DNA of 64,000 bases from UBA8752 sp002172485. Lineage in GTDB: Bacteria; Bacteroidota; Bacteroidia; Flavobacteriales_D; Sanyastnellaceae. The position numbers and the translations under genes are program-made. The notes under the pieces are model-generated. The model saw only the letters and a program-made list of their open reading frames with translations, had not been told where the DNA came from and did not search any database. The stretch is taken from contig JBELJZ010000003.1 in NCBI GenBank assembly GCA_042089915.1, positions 1 to 64,000 on the forward strand. The letters are read 5' to 3'. Shown piece after piece: positions 37,092 to 44,430 of the stretch; positions within the stretch are counted from its first letter, which is position 1; every line of letters begins with the position of its first letter.

Positions 37092-37766
37092 TCAGGCCTC
37101 CGGCGCGAACAGGAACTTGTTCGGACTCACCAATCCGGCCTGTACAGCGTAGAGAACGACCGCAGCCGTATTGTTCGCACCCAGCTTGTTGAGAATGTTG
37201 CGCCTGTGGGTTGTCACCGTGTGCGGACTCACGAACAACTTCTCGGAAATCTGGGGGTTGGTGAATCCTTCCGCGATGAGACAAATGACCTCCAATTCGC
37301 GCTTGCTCAGGCTCACACCGCCACAATCGGGATCCACCACATCGAGGGATTCGAGGTTGATGCCCTCCTTTCGGATGGTTTCGAGGATCTGAGAGCAGAA
37401 GAATTTCCGGCCACAATCCGTTTCCCGGACTGCCTCCACGATTTCTTGGAGATCACAGTCCTTTTTGACATATCCGTCCACACCGGCACGCAGGGCGTGC
37501 ACCAAGGTGACTCCGCGCTGTGCGTCCGTCAGAGCCAACACCCGCAGACGCTTCATGGCCTTCAATCGCACAATGGTCTCCACAGAAAAGCCGGGTGCGA
37601 CGAAATCCAGGATGACCAAATCCGGCTGAAAGGCCTCAATCTGCGCCATCAGCTCGTCCTCCGAGCGCGCTTGTCCCACCACCTCGTTCAGTCCGTGGGA
37701 CCGGAGGGTGGCTTGCAAGCCACAAGCCACGAGGGCATTGCTGTCAGCGATGAGGATGCGGGGCAT
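37092..37766 (-). CDS. LuxR-type (NarL family) response regulator
   Basis: A 224-residue protein with an N-terminal receiver domain (phosphoacceptor candidate Asp54 in LVILDFVAPG, switch Thr in VLALTDA, Lys in YVKKDC) and a C-terminal LuxR helix-turn-helix (LSKRELEVICLIAEGFTNPQ, FVSPHTVTTHRRNILNKLG). The usual acidic pair near residues 7-9 is reduced to one Asp (IADSN). It probably binds DNA on phosphorylation. No histidine kinase is encoded nearby. An exact -7 box is 27 bases upstream. Confidence 0.9.
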   Translation of the reverse strand: MPRILIADSNALVACGLQATLRSHGLNEVVGQARSEDELMAQIEAFQPDLVILDFVAPGFSVETIVRLKAMKRLRVLALTDAQRGVTLVHALRAGVDGYVKKDCDLQEIVEAVRETDCGRKFFCSQILETIRKEGINLESLDVVDPDCGGVSLSKRELEVICLIAEGFTNPQISEKLFVSPHTVTTHRRNILNKLGANNTAAVVLYAVQAGLVSPNKFLFAPEA

Positions 37767-37792
37767 GTCTTATTCAGACTGATTCCAGATTA

Positions 37793-37800
37793 CAAACTTA
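37793..37800 (-). promoter_or_regulatory. Promoter -7 box for the response regulator
   Basis: The minus strand reads TAAGTTTG, an exact TAnnTTTG match, 27 bases upstream of the ATG. Confidence 0.5.
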
Positions 37801-37852
37801 GCCGATACACGGGCTTGCGAGCCTCTACCCTTTGCGGTCTTTCCAAAAATCT

Positions 37853-38776
37853 TCACAAGTGAGCCTGCACCGGGATGACCTGCCCATCGGAGGCCGCAAC
37901 CACATTCGGAAAGATGGCCCGCGCCTGATCGAGGTGAAGCGATGGAGAATCGTACCGCGCACTCACGTGCCCGATCACCAGCTGGCCGACGCCGGCATCC
38001 CGCGCCACCTTGGCCGCTTGCGAAGCCGTGGTGTGATACGTTTTCTCTGCGCGGGCCTTCATCCCGTCATCGAAGGTGGCCTCGTGGTACAACACATCGA
38101 CTCCCTGCACGAATTCCGCAACGGCCGTCCAATACTTCGTGTCGGCAGCAAAAGCATAGCTCCGTGCGTCTGGAACCGGGTGACACGCTTTTGAAAAGGG
38201 AATCGCCTCTCCATTCGGCCGGACCACATCTTCTCCCCGCTTCAATGCCAGGATTTCGGAGGGCACCAAATCGTGATCGCGGACCCATTCCCGTTTGACA
38301 CCCGGTTCTTTGGGCTTCTCCCGAAGCAAAAAGCCCGTCGTTGGAATGCGATGGCGCACGGGAAAGCTTTCCAGCACCACGCTTTTGTCTTCAAACAGCA
38401 CCGCCCTCTTCTCCGTTTGTGTCGGATGGAAATGCAGGGGGAAATCCAACCGGCCCTCTCCAACTTCCTGATGCAACGCCAACACTTCTTGGAGCTTCGG
38501 CGGGCCATACACGTGCAATGCCCGCGTCCTTCCAAGCAGGTTGAACGTCGAAATCAATCCGGGCAGCCCGAGGTAATGGTCCCCGTGAAGGTGGGAAATG
38601 GCAATGTGGTCGATGCGCATCATGCGCACCCGGGCGTGCCGCAGCGCAATCTGCGTCCCCTCCCCACAATCGAGGAGAAACTGCTTTTCGTGGACGTTGA
38701 CGACTTGGGCGGTGGGATTCCTTCCCGGCAGAGGCAACGCCGCCCCACAGCCGAGGATGGTCACCTCGAAGCGCAA
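37853..38776 (-). CDS. rnz: Ribonuclease Z
   Basis: A 307-residue metallo-beta-lactamase-fold nuclease: N-terminal FEVTILGCGAALPLPGRNP, zinc motif SHLHGDHYLGLPGL with His62, His64, Asp66 and His67, then HPVPDARSYAFAADTKY, LYHEATFDD and LVIGHVSARYD. It removes the 3' trailer from tRNA precursors. The start ATG at 38776 is 4 bases after the stop of the T9SS protein gene, so it is the third gene of a STAS - T9SS - rnz unit. Confidence 0.95.
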   Translation of the reverse strand: MRFEVTILGCGAALPLPGRNPTAQVVNVHEKQFLLDCGEGTQIALRHARVRMMRIDHIAISHLHGDHYLGLPGLISTFNLLGRTRALHVYGPPKLQEVLALHQEVGEGRLDFPLHFHPTQTEKRAVLFEDKSVVLESFPVRHRIPTTGFLLREKPKEPGVKREWVRDHDLVPSEILALKRGEDVVRPNGEAIPFSKACHPVPDARSYAFAADTKYWTAVAEFVQGVDVLYHEATFDDGMKARAEKTYHTTASQAAKVARDAGVGQLVIGHVSARYDSPSLHLDQARAIFPNVVAASDGQVIPVQAHL

Positions 38777-38780
38777 GAGA

Positions 38781-39557
38781 TCAGTGTTGCACGGAGAGGC
38801 GGATCACCTCTTCCTCTCCCTGGCGCTGCAGGCCGAGGAAGTAGATGCCGTTGGGTACAGCAGACAGGCTAACGACCTCAATATTGGAACGCACATCGAA
38901 TTGACGCACCAACCGGCCGTCCAAGGCACGCAGCACAGCTTGGGCCCCGAGGGCACCTTCGACCGTCACGCGATCGCGAACCGGGTTGGGATAGGCCAAC
39001 ACCTGACCCTGCTCTTCTGCCACCCCATTGGTCGTGTCTCCGAGGATGAGAAATGGGAAGCCGTCGAAGCTGGTCGGGTAAGAGAGCGGGAATCCGAAAA
39101 CCGTGCCCCACACGGCCACCTCCATGCCCAGCACGTAATCGCCTTCCACGATGGGTGTCCCGCTGAATGAAGCACAGTACTGCTCCCCGCCAAGGAACGT
39201 GCAGGGGTTCACACAATCTCCGTTGTTGTTGCAGGTGTAATCCAACCCCGCCTCCGCAAAGGTTAACGTATCGCCAGAAACAGTATCCACGAGGAACACC
39301 CCTTCAATGACCACCGAGTCGATGGGGGCATTCAATGGGAAGTCGGGCACCACATCAATGGCGAAGGACGGCACCAACAGGTGCACCTCGTCCATGTAGG
39401 CGACATCGACGTAAGCAGTGTCAAAAAACGTGGTCTCTCCATCTGGAGCGAGGCCCCAAGACTCTTCTCCAAAATCCACGGACATGGGGTCACACTGTGC
39501 AAAGGACAAGGCAGCCAAGCCCATGGCGGCCGCTAACAAAAAAGCTCTCATGGTCAT
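38781..39557 (-). CDS. Small secreted protein with T9SS type A sorting domain
   Basis: A 258-residue protein with signal peptide (RAFLLAAAMGLAALSFAQ), a beta-rich body with a Cys-rich stretch (DYTCNNNGDCVNPCTFLGGE) and a C-terminal T9SS domain (LAYPNPVRDRVTVEGAL, LDGRLVRQFDV, VPNGIYFLGLQ, IRLSVQH). The body resembles no family I know. ATGs at 39557 and 39551 both precede the signal peptide. It lies 5 bases after the STAS gene and 4 before rnz. Confidence 0.8.
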   Translation of the reverse strand: MTMRAFLLAAAMGLAALSFAQCDPMSVDFGEESWGLAPDGETTFFDTAYVDVAYMDEVHLLVPSFAIDVVPDFPLNAPIDSVVIEGVFLVDTVSGDTLTFAEAGLDYTCNNNGDCVNPCTFLGGEQYCASFSGTPIVEGDYVLGMEVAVWGTVFGFPLSYPTSFDGFPFLILGDTTNGVAEEQGQVLAYPNPVRDRVTVEGALGAQAVLRALDGRLVRQFDVRSNIEVVSLSAVPNGIYFLGLQRQGEEEVIRLSVQH

Positions 39558-39562
39558 TGGGA

Positions 39563-39925
39563 TCAAAGGTCGCGCTCCACTTCTTCCATGTACACGAAAT
39601 CGACGCCCTCCTGTGCGGTCGGAACGATTTTGAGGACACTGTCGAGTTGGCTGATGCTGACCAGCTTCTCCACTGCCGGCTGTAAGCCACTGAGGACAAA
39701 CGTGCCCTGGGAATCGCGGCAACCGCGGTGTCCGATGAGGATGGCACTGAGGCCACTGGAGTCGATGTAACGGGTTTCGCTCAGGTCGAGGACCATGTTG
39801 CGGTGACCTTCCTTGTTGGCGAGCACCAGCTCTCCCTTGAGTTCAGGAGCGCACAGCGCATCCAACTTCTCCACTCTGGCGGTCACAACGACCACCTTCT
39901 CCCGCTTGTCGACTTCGAATTTCAT
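39563..39925 (-). CDS. STAS-domain protein, anti-sigma factor antagonist-like
   Basis: A 120-residue single STAS domain. It has VVVVTARVEKLDALCAPEL, the conserved phosphorylation loop YIDSSGLSAIL at about residues 53-63, and GTFVLSGLQPAVEKLVSIS. Such proteins switch partner proteins by serine phosphorylation, as in SpoIIAA/RsbV systems. No anti-sigma kinase or PP2C phosphatase is in the window, so its partner must be elsewhere. A variant -7 box lies 21 bases upstream, between this gene and the end of pyrB. Confidence 0.85.
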   Translation of the reverse strand: MKFEVDKREKVVVVTARVEKLDALCAPELKGELVLANKEGHRNMVLDLSETRYIDSSGLSAILIGHRGCRDSQGTFVLSGLQPAVEKLVSISQLDSVLKIVPTAQEGVDFVYMEEVERDL

Positions 39926-39945
39926 ATCGCGAATCTTGATTCGGC

Positions 39946-39953
39946 CGAAAATA
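39946..39953 (-). promoter_or_regulatory. Variant -7 box for the STAS-T9SS-rnz unit
   Basis: The minus strand reads TATTTTCG (TAnnTTCG), 21 bases upstream of the STAS ATG and just after the pyrB stop. Confidence 0.4.
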
Positions 39954-39955
39954 GG

Positions 39956-40900
39956 TCAATCCTCTGACCCACCCAATCGCCCGGCCAAGAGGTACAGCAC
40001 GGCCATGCGAACCGCCACGCCATTTTCCACCTGATCCAAGATGACGGCATCGCCGCCGTCCGCCACATCACTGGCGATTTCCACGCCCCGGTTCATTGGG
40101 CCTGGATGCAGGATCAACGGGCGGTGCGACAGCTTGTCCAGCCGCGCTTGCGTGATGCCGAATCCCGCATGGTATTCCTCCAGACTCGGGAAATATGGGA
40201 CCTCAGTTCCTTGGCGCTCGAGTTGGATTCGAAGCACATTGGCCACATCGCACCATGCCAAGGCCTTGTCCACATCGTGTCCCACTTGGACACCCAGGCT
40301 GTCGAAATGCTTCGGAATCAAGGTCACTGGACCACACACCATGACCTCTGCGCCCAGCAGTTTGAGACAAAGCACATTGGAGAGGGCCACGCGGCTGTGG
40401 CGGATGTCACCGAAGATGCAGACCTTTTTTCCTTCCAGTGAACCGAGTTTTTCTGTCAGCGTGAAGCTGTCCAACAAGGCCTGCGTCGGATGCTCATGGG
40501 TTCCGTCGCCCGCATTGATGATGGGCACACCAATCTTCTCAGCGAGGTAATGGGGGGCGCCTGGATGAGGGTGGCGCATGACCACCATGTCCACCTTCAT
40601 CGCCAGGATGTTGTTGACCGTGTCGGCGAGGGTCTCCCCTTTCTTCACACTCGACGACGCAGCAGAGAAGTTGACCACGTCAGCCGAAAGCCGCTTTTCC
40701 GCGAGTTCGAAACTCAACCGGGTCCGTGTGCTGTTTTCGAAGAAAAGGTTGGCCACCGTCAAGTCCCGCAGGCTCGGGACCTTTTTGATGGGGCGGTTGA
40801 TCACCGCTTTGAATTCCCGTGCATTTTGAAAGACGGCCTCGATGTCGGAACGCTTGAGTCCGCGAATGCCCAGCAGGTGACGGGAGGAGAATTCAGCCAT
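39956..40900 (-). CDS. pyrB: Aspartate carbamoyltransferase catalytic subunit
   Basis: A 314-residue transcarbamylase: carbamoyl-phosphate motif FFENSTRTRLSFE, MRHPHPGAPHYLAE, GDGTHEHPTQALLD, FGDIRHSRVA and HPGPMNRGVEI. It makes carbamoyl-aspartate in pyrimidine synthesis. No pyrI regulatory subunit is nearby, so it is probably the unregulated type. The start overlaps the end of pyrR by 8 bases. Confidence 0.95.
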   Translation of the reverse strand: MAEFSSRHLLGIRGLKRSDIEAVFQNAREFKAVINRPIKKVPSLRDLTVANLFFENSTRTRLSFELAEKRLSADVVNFSAASSSVKKGETLADTVNNILAMKVDMVVMRHPHPGAPHYLAEKIGVPIINAGDGTHEHPTQALLDSFTLTEKLGSLEGKKVCIFGDIRHSRVALSNVLCLKLLGAEVMVCGPVTLIPKHFDSLGVQVGHDVDKALAWCDVANVLRIQLERQGTEVPYFPSLEEYHAGFGITQARLDKLSHRPLILHPGPMNRGVEIASDVADGGDAVILDQVENGVAVRMAVLYLLAGRLGGSED

Positions 40901-41456
40901 CTTGAGGATCGGGGTTGATCAATTCGACACGGTTCTCTCCTGTACCCTCCTGTTCTGCCCAAACCACCTTCACACGCTGGCTGTCCAAGCTGTCTACGCT
41001 GCGCCCCACGTACTTCGGTTCGATGGGCAGCTCCCTGCGGAAGCGCCGGTCCACCAGAACCGCAAGCTCCACCGTTGCAGGACGGCCATGCGCCAAGAGC
41101 GCGTCCATGGCGGCTCGAATGGTGCGGCCCGTGAACAGGACGTCATCCACGAGGACGACGCGCAAGTCTTCTACCGTGAAATCCAAATTGGTTTCGGCGG
41201 CTTGCAGCGGCTTGTCCTGGCGTCGGAAGTCATCCCGGAAAAACGTGATGTCCAAGTCTCCGCAGCGCGGGGGGACCCCACCGAGAATGGCTTGAATGCG
41301 ATCCCGCAGTTGCGCCGCGACCTGGATGCCCCTGGGCTGAATCCCAATCAAGGCACTGTTCTCGAATTGTCCGTGCTCCTCGACCAATTGATGGGCGAGG
41401 CGGTCCAAGGTCAACTGGAACTGGAGCGGGCTGATGAGGAGGTGCTCGGTACCCAT
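40893..41456 (-). CDS. pyrR: Bifunctional pyr regulator / uracil phosphoribosyltransferase PyrR
   Basis: A 187-residue phosphoribosyltransferase with the PRPP motif VVLVDDVLFTGRTIRAAMDA, the N-terminal SPLQFQLTLDRLAHQLVE, IGIQPRGIQVA and CGDLDITFFRDDF, all typical of PyrR. In Gram-positives PyrR binds pyr mRNA and causes attenuation; in Bacteroidota the regulatory role is less clear. The ATG at 41456 was chosen over a longer frame that reads through the terminator at 41498-41528. The -7 box is only 10 bases from the ATG, so the leader is too short for an attenuator ahead of pyrR itself. Confidence 0.92.
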   Translation of the reverse strand: MGTEHLLISPLQFQLTLDRLAHQLVEEHGQFENSALIGIQPRGIQVAAQLRDRIQAILGGVPPRCGDLDITFFRDDFRRQDKPLQAAETNLDFTVEDLRVVLVDDVLFTGRTIRAAMDALLAHGRPATVELAVLVDRRFRRELPIEPKYVGRSVDSLDSQRVKVVWAEQEGTGENRVELINPDPQDG

Positions 41457-41465
41457 AGGCAAGTA

Positions 41466-41473
41466 CAAAAGTA
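41466..41473 (-). promoter_or_regulatory. Promoter -7 box for pyrR-pyrB
   Basis: The minus strand reads TACTTTTG, an exact TAnnTTTG match, 10 bases upstream of the pyrR ATG, between it and the rpsA terminator. Confidence 0.55.
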
Positions 41474-41497
41474 GGGGAGCCGAGAAAAGCAGAAACG

Positions 41498-41528
41498 AAA
41501 AAGGGAGGCGAATGCGCCTCCCTTTTTT
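41498..41528. terminator. Terminator after rpsA
   Basis: GGGAGGCG (41503-41510) pairs with CGCCTCCC (41515-41522) over AATG, with A-tract on the left and T-tract on the right. It lies 20 bases past the rpsA stop, before pyrR on the same strand, and can act in both directions. Confidence 0.85.
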
Positions 41529-41547
41529 CATGACAGTTGGAATTCGA

Positions 41548-44288
41548 TCAGGACTTCTCCTCCTCTCCTTCCGTTGCAGCGTCGTCGCCTTTGGCCGGAG
41601 CCTCCTCGGCAGAAGCCTCCTCAGCGGCCGGGGCTTCTTCGGCTGCAGCCTCCTCAGCGGCCGGAGCCTCTTCAGTGGCAGCTTCCTCAGATTTGGCCTT
41701 CTTGGTGGTCTTCTTTTTGGCGGCGGGCTTCTTCTTGGCGGCGGGCTTCTTCTCCTCCTTAGGCTCCTCGGCAGCAGGTTCCGCCGCAGGGGCGCCTTCC
41801 ATCTGCTCCTTGAGTTGGGAGAGCACGTCGAGATCGCCGAACGTGGTCTTCGCCTGACGCTCGTTCATCTCGCGCACAGCACGCTGCGTGGCCGGGCTCG
41901 AACCGCGATCGCGGTCATCGCGACGCTTCCGGTTGTCCGAACCACCGCGCTTCTTGGCGGGCGGCTCCTCGTAGGTGCGAAGGTGGCTGACCGTGATGCG
42001 CTTGGCGTTCCGGTTGAATTCGAGCACGATGAAGTCTGCACTCTCTTCCACCTTGATCTCGGTGCCGTCCTCACGCTTGAGGTGCTTGGCCTGGCAGTAA
42101 CCTTCCACACCGTATGGCAGGGCCACGCCGACATTGCTGCCATCGATGGACACCACCGTCCCCTTGTGCGTGGAGCCCACCTCGAACACGCTTTCGAACG
42201 TATCCCATGGGTTCTCCTGGAGCTGCTTGTGACCGAGGCTCATGCGGCGGTTGGCCTTGTCGAGCTCGAGCACGACCACTTCAATCTCGTCACCCACGTT
42301 ACAGAACTCGGACGGGTGCTTGATCTTCTTCTCCCAGCTGAGGTCGGAGATGTGGACGAGGCCATCGATGCCCTCTTCCATCTCGACGAACAGGCCGAAG
42401 TTGGTGAAGTTGCGCACCTTACCCGTGTGCTTGGACTGCACGGGGAATTTGAACTCGATGTTGTCCCACGGATCCGGTACGAGTTGCTTCATGCCGAGGC
42501 TCATCTTCCGCTCTTCGCGGTCGATGCCGAGCACCACCGTTTCGATCTCGTCGCCCACCTTCAGGAACTCCTGGGCGCTGCGCAAGTGCTGGCTCCAGCT
42601 CATTTCGCTGACGTGGAGCAGGCCTTCGACGCCTTCCGCCACTTCGACGAATGCACCGTAGTCGGCCACGACCACAACCTTGCCCTTGATCTTGTCGCCC
42701 ACGTTGACGTTCTCAGACATGGCATCCCACGGGTGCGCCGTAAGCTGCTTGATGCCGAGCGCGATGCGCTTGCGATCGTCGTCGAAGTCGAGAATGACCA
42801 CGTTGAGGCGCTGGTCCACTTCGACCACTTCCTCCGGATGGCTCACGCGGCCCCAGCTGAGGTCGGTGATGTGCACCAATCCGTCCACACCGCCGAGGTC
42901 GACGAACACACCGTAGCTGGTGATGTTCTTGACGACGCCTTCGAGGACTTGACCCTTCTCCAAACCGGAGATGATCTGGCGCTTCTGCTCTTCCAACTCG
43001 GCCTCGATGAGGGCCTTGTGGGAGACGACCACGTTCTTGTACTCCTGGTTGATCTTGACCACTTTAAACTCCATCTGCTTGCCGACATACTCGTCGTAGT
43101 CGCGGATGGGCTTCACATCAATCTGGCTGCCCGGCAAGAAGGCCTCAATACCAAACACGTCGACGATGAGACCACCTTTGGTGCGGCACTTCACCGTACC
43201 CATGATGATTTCGTCGTTCTCGAGTGCGGCGTTGACCTTGAGCCAAGCGCTGTGGATGCGCGCAGTGCGGTGGGAAACCACCAGCTGACCATTGCGGTCC
43301 TCCTGTTGCTCCACGAAAACCGGAACAGTGTCTCCGACACGGAGCTCCGGGTTGTAGCGGAACTCAGAGGCGCCGATGACACCTTCTGACTTGTAGCCAA
43401 TGTTGACCACGATTTCCTTCTTGCCGATGCTGACAATGGTGCCTTCGACCACCTCAGATTCGCGAATCAGGTTGAGGCTGCCCTCGTAAAGGTCCTCCAG
43501 CTTGGCGCGCTCTTCGGGATCCATTTCCTCCTTGGAAGCCGCGTCTTCGTCCCAATCGAACTCGTCGCTTGGCACATCCAATTCGCGCATCACCCAAGGC
43601 TCAGCAGGCTTTACTTCCTCAGCGGGGGCTTCCTCAGCAGCAGGAGCCTCCTCAGCGGGGGCTTCATCAGCAGCAGGGGCCTCCTCAGCGGGGGCTTCCT
43701 CTGCAGCCGGAGCCTCCTCAGCNNNNNNNNNNNNNNNNNNNNNNNNNNNNNNNNNNNNNNNNNNNNNNNNNNNNNNNNNNNNNNNNNNNNNNNNNNNNNN
43801 NNNNNNNNNNNNNNNNNNNNNNCAGCAGCAGGGGCCTCCTCAGCGGGGGCTTCCTCTGCAGCCGGAGCCTCCTCAGCAGCAGGGGCCTCCTCAGCGGGGG
43901 CTTCCTCAGCAGCCGGAGCTTCCTCAGCAGCCGGAGCGTCCTCAGCAGCCGGAGCTTCCTCAGCAGCCGGAGCCTCCGCGGCAGGGGCTTCCTCAGCAGC
44001 AGGAGCCTCCTCACCGGGAGCTTCTTCAGCAGCAGGAGCCTCCTCAGCGGGAGCTTCCTCAGCAGCAGGAGCCTCCTCAGCAGGAGCTTCTTCAGCAGCC
44101 GGAGTCTCCTCAGCAGGAGCTTCTTCAGCAGCAGGAGCCTCCTCAGCGGGAGCTTCTTCAGCGGGGGTTTCTACTTCTTCGTTGGCCTCGGGCGTGGTTG
44201 CCTCTTGGGCCTCCTGCGGCTGGTCCGCAGCAGCATCGTTGGATGCATTCGCCTGATCTTCAGGCTTCTGGTTTTCTTCGGTCATCAT
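41548..44288 (-). CDS. rpsA: 30S ribosomal protein S1 with long N-terminal Glu/Ala/Pro repeat extension
   Basis: The core holds a run of S1 RNA-binding domains (EGTIVSIGKKEIVVNIGYKS, GVFVDLGGVDGLVHITDLSW, GAFVEVAEGVEGLLHVSEMS, GLFVEMEEGIDGLVHISDLS, VGVALPYGVEGYCQAKHLK), preceded by MRELDVPSDEFDWDED. Upstream the frame runs on through repeats of AEEAPAAEEAPAE and MTEENQKPEDQANAS to two ATGs at 44288 and 44285. The 100-N run inside the repeats shifts the apparent frame; reading both sides separately gives the same repeat, so one gene is intended. The C-terminus is Lys-rich (KKKPAAKKKTTKKAK), then again AEEAPA-type. It recruits mRNA to the 30S subunit. True length is unknown. Confidence 0.9.
43723..43822. 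other. Assembly gap (100 N) inside the rpsA repeat
   Basis: Exactly 100 N, the usual placeholder for unknown size. Both flanks carry the same AEEAPA-coding repeat, so repeat collapse is the likely cause. With 100 the two sides are out of frame; the true length must differ by a non-multiple of three. Confidence 0.9.
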
Positions 44289-44377
44289 GAATCCGAAGGG
44301 TCTTTGTATCCCACGGACGCGTCATCCGGAGGAGAAGGAAATCAAGGGGCCATGGACGCGAACCCCGAAAAGGGGCG

Positions 44378-44385
44378 CAAAAATA
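44378..44385 (-). promoter_or_regulatory. Promoter -7 box for rpsA
   Basis: The minus strand reads TATTTTTG, an exact TAnnTTTG match, 90 bases upstream of the first rpsA ATG, leaving a leader of about 80 bases. Confidence 0.5.
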
Positions 44386-44430
44386 CGTCACGATTGTCGG
44401 AAAGCCTCACTTTTAGCAAATTGACCCCCC

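Noticed and set aside
41457..41497. PyrR-binding attenuator ahead of pyrR
   Set aside because: The -7 box leaves only a few bases of leader; the hairpin at 41498-41528 is upstream of the promoter and belongs to rpsA.
41434..43389. Long plus-strand frame of 651 codons across rpsA
   Set aside because: Antisense shadow; its Gly/Ser/Leu runs are the reverse reading of the S1 C-terminal repeats.
43600..44170. CRISPR-like regular repeat
   Set aside because: The periodicity is a coding repeat for AEEAPA with no spacers of unique sequence.
43611..44288. A separate small acidic-repeat gene upstream of rpsA
   Set aside because: The repeats continue in one frame into rpsA when the placeholder gap is ignored, and no stop or independent start lies between them.
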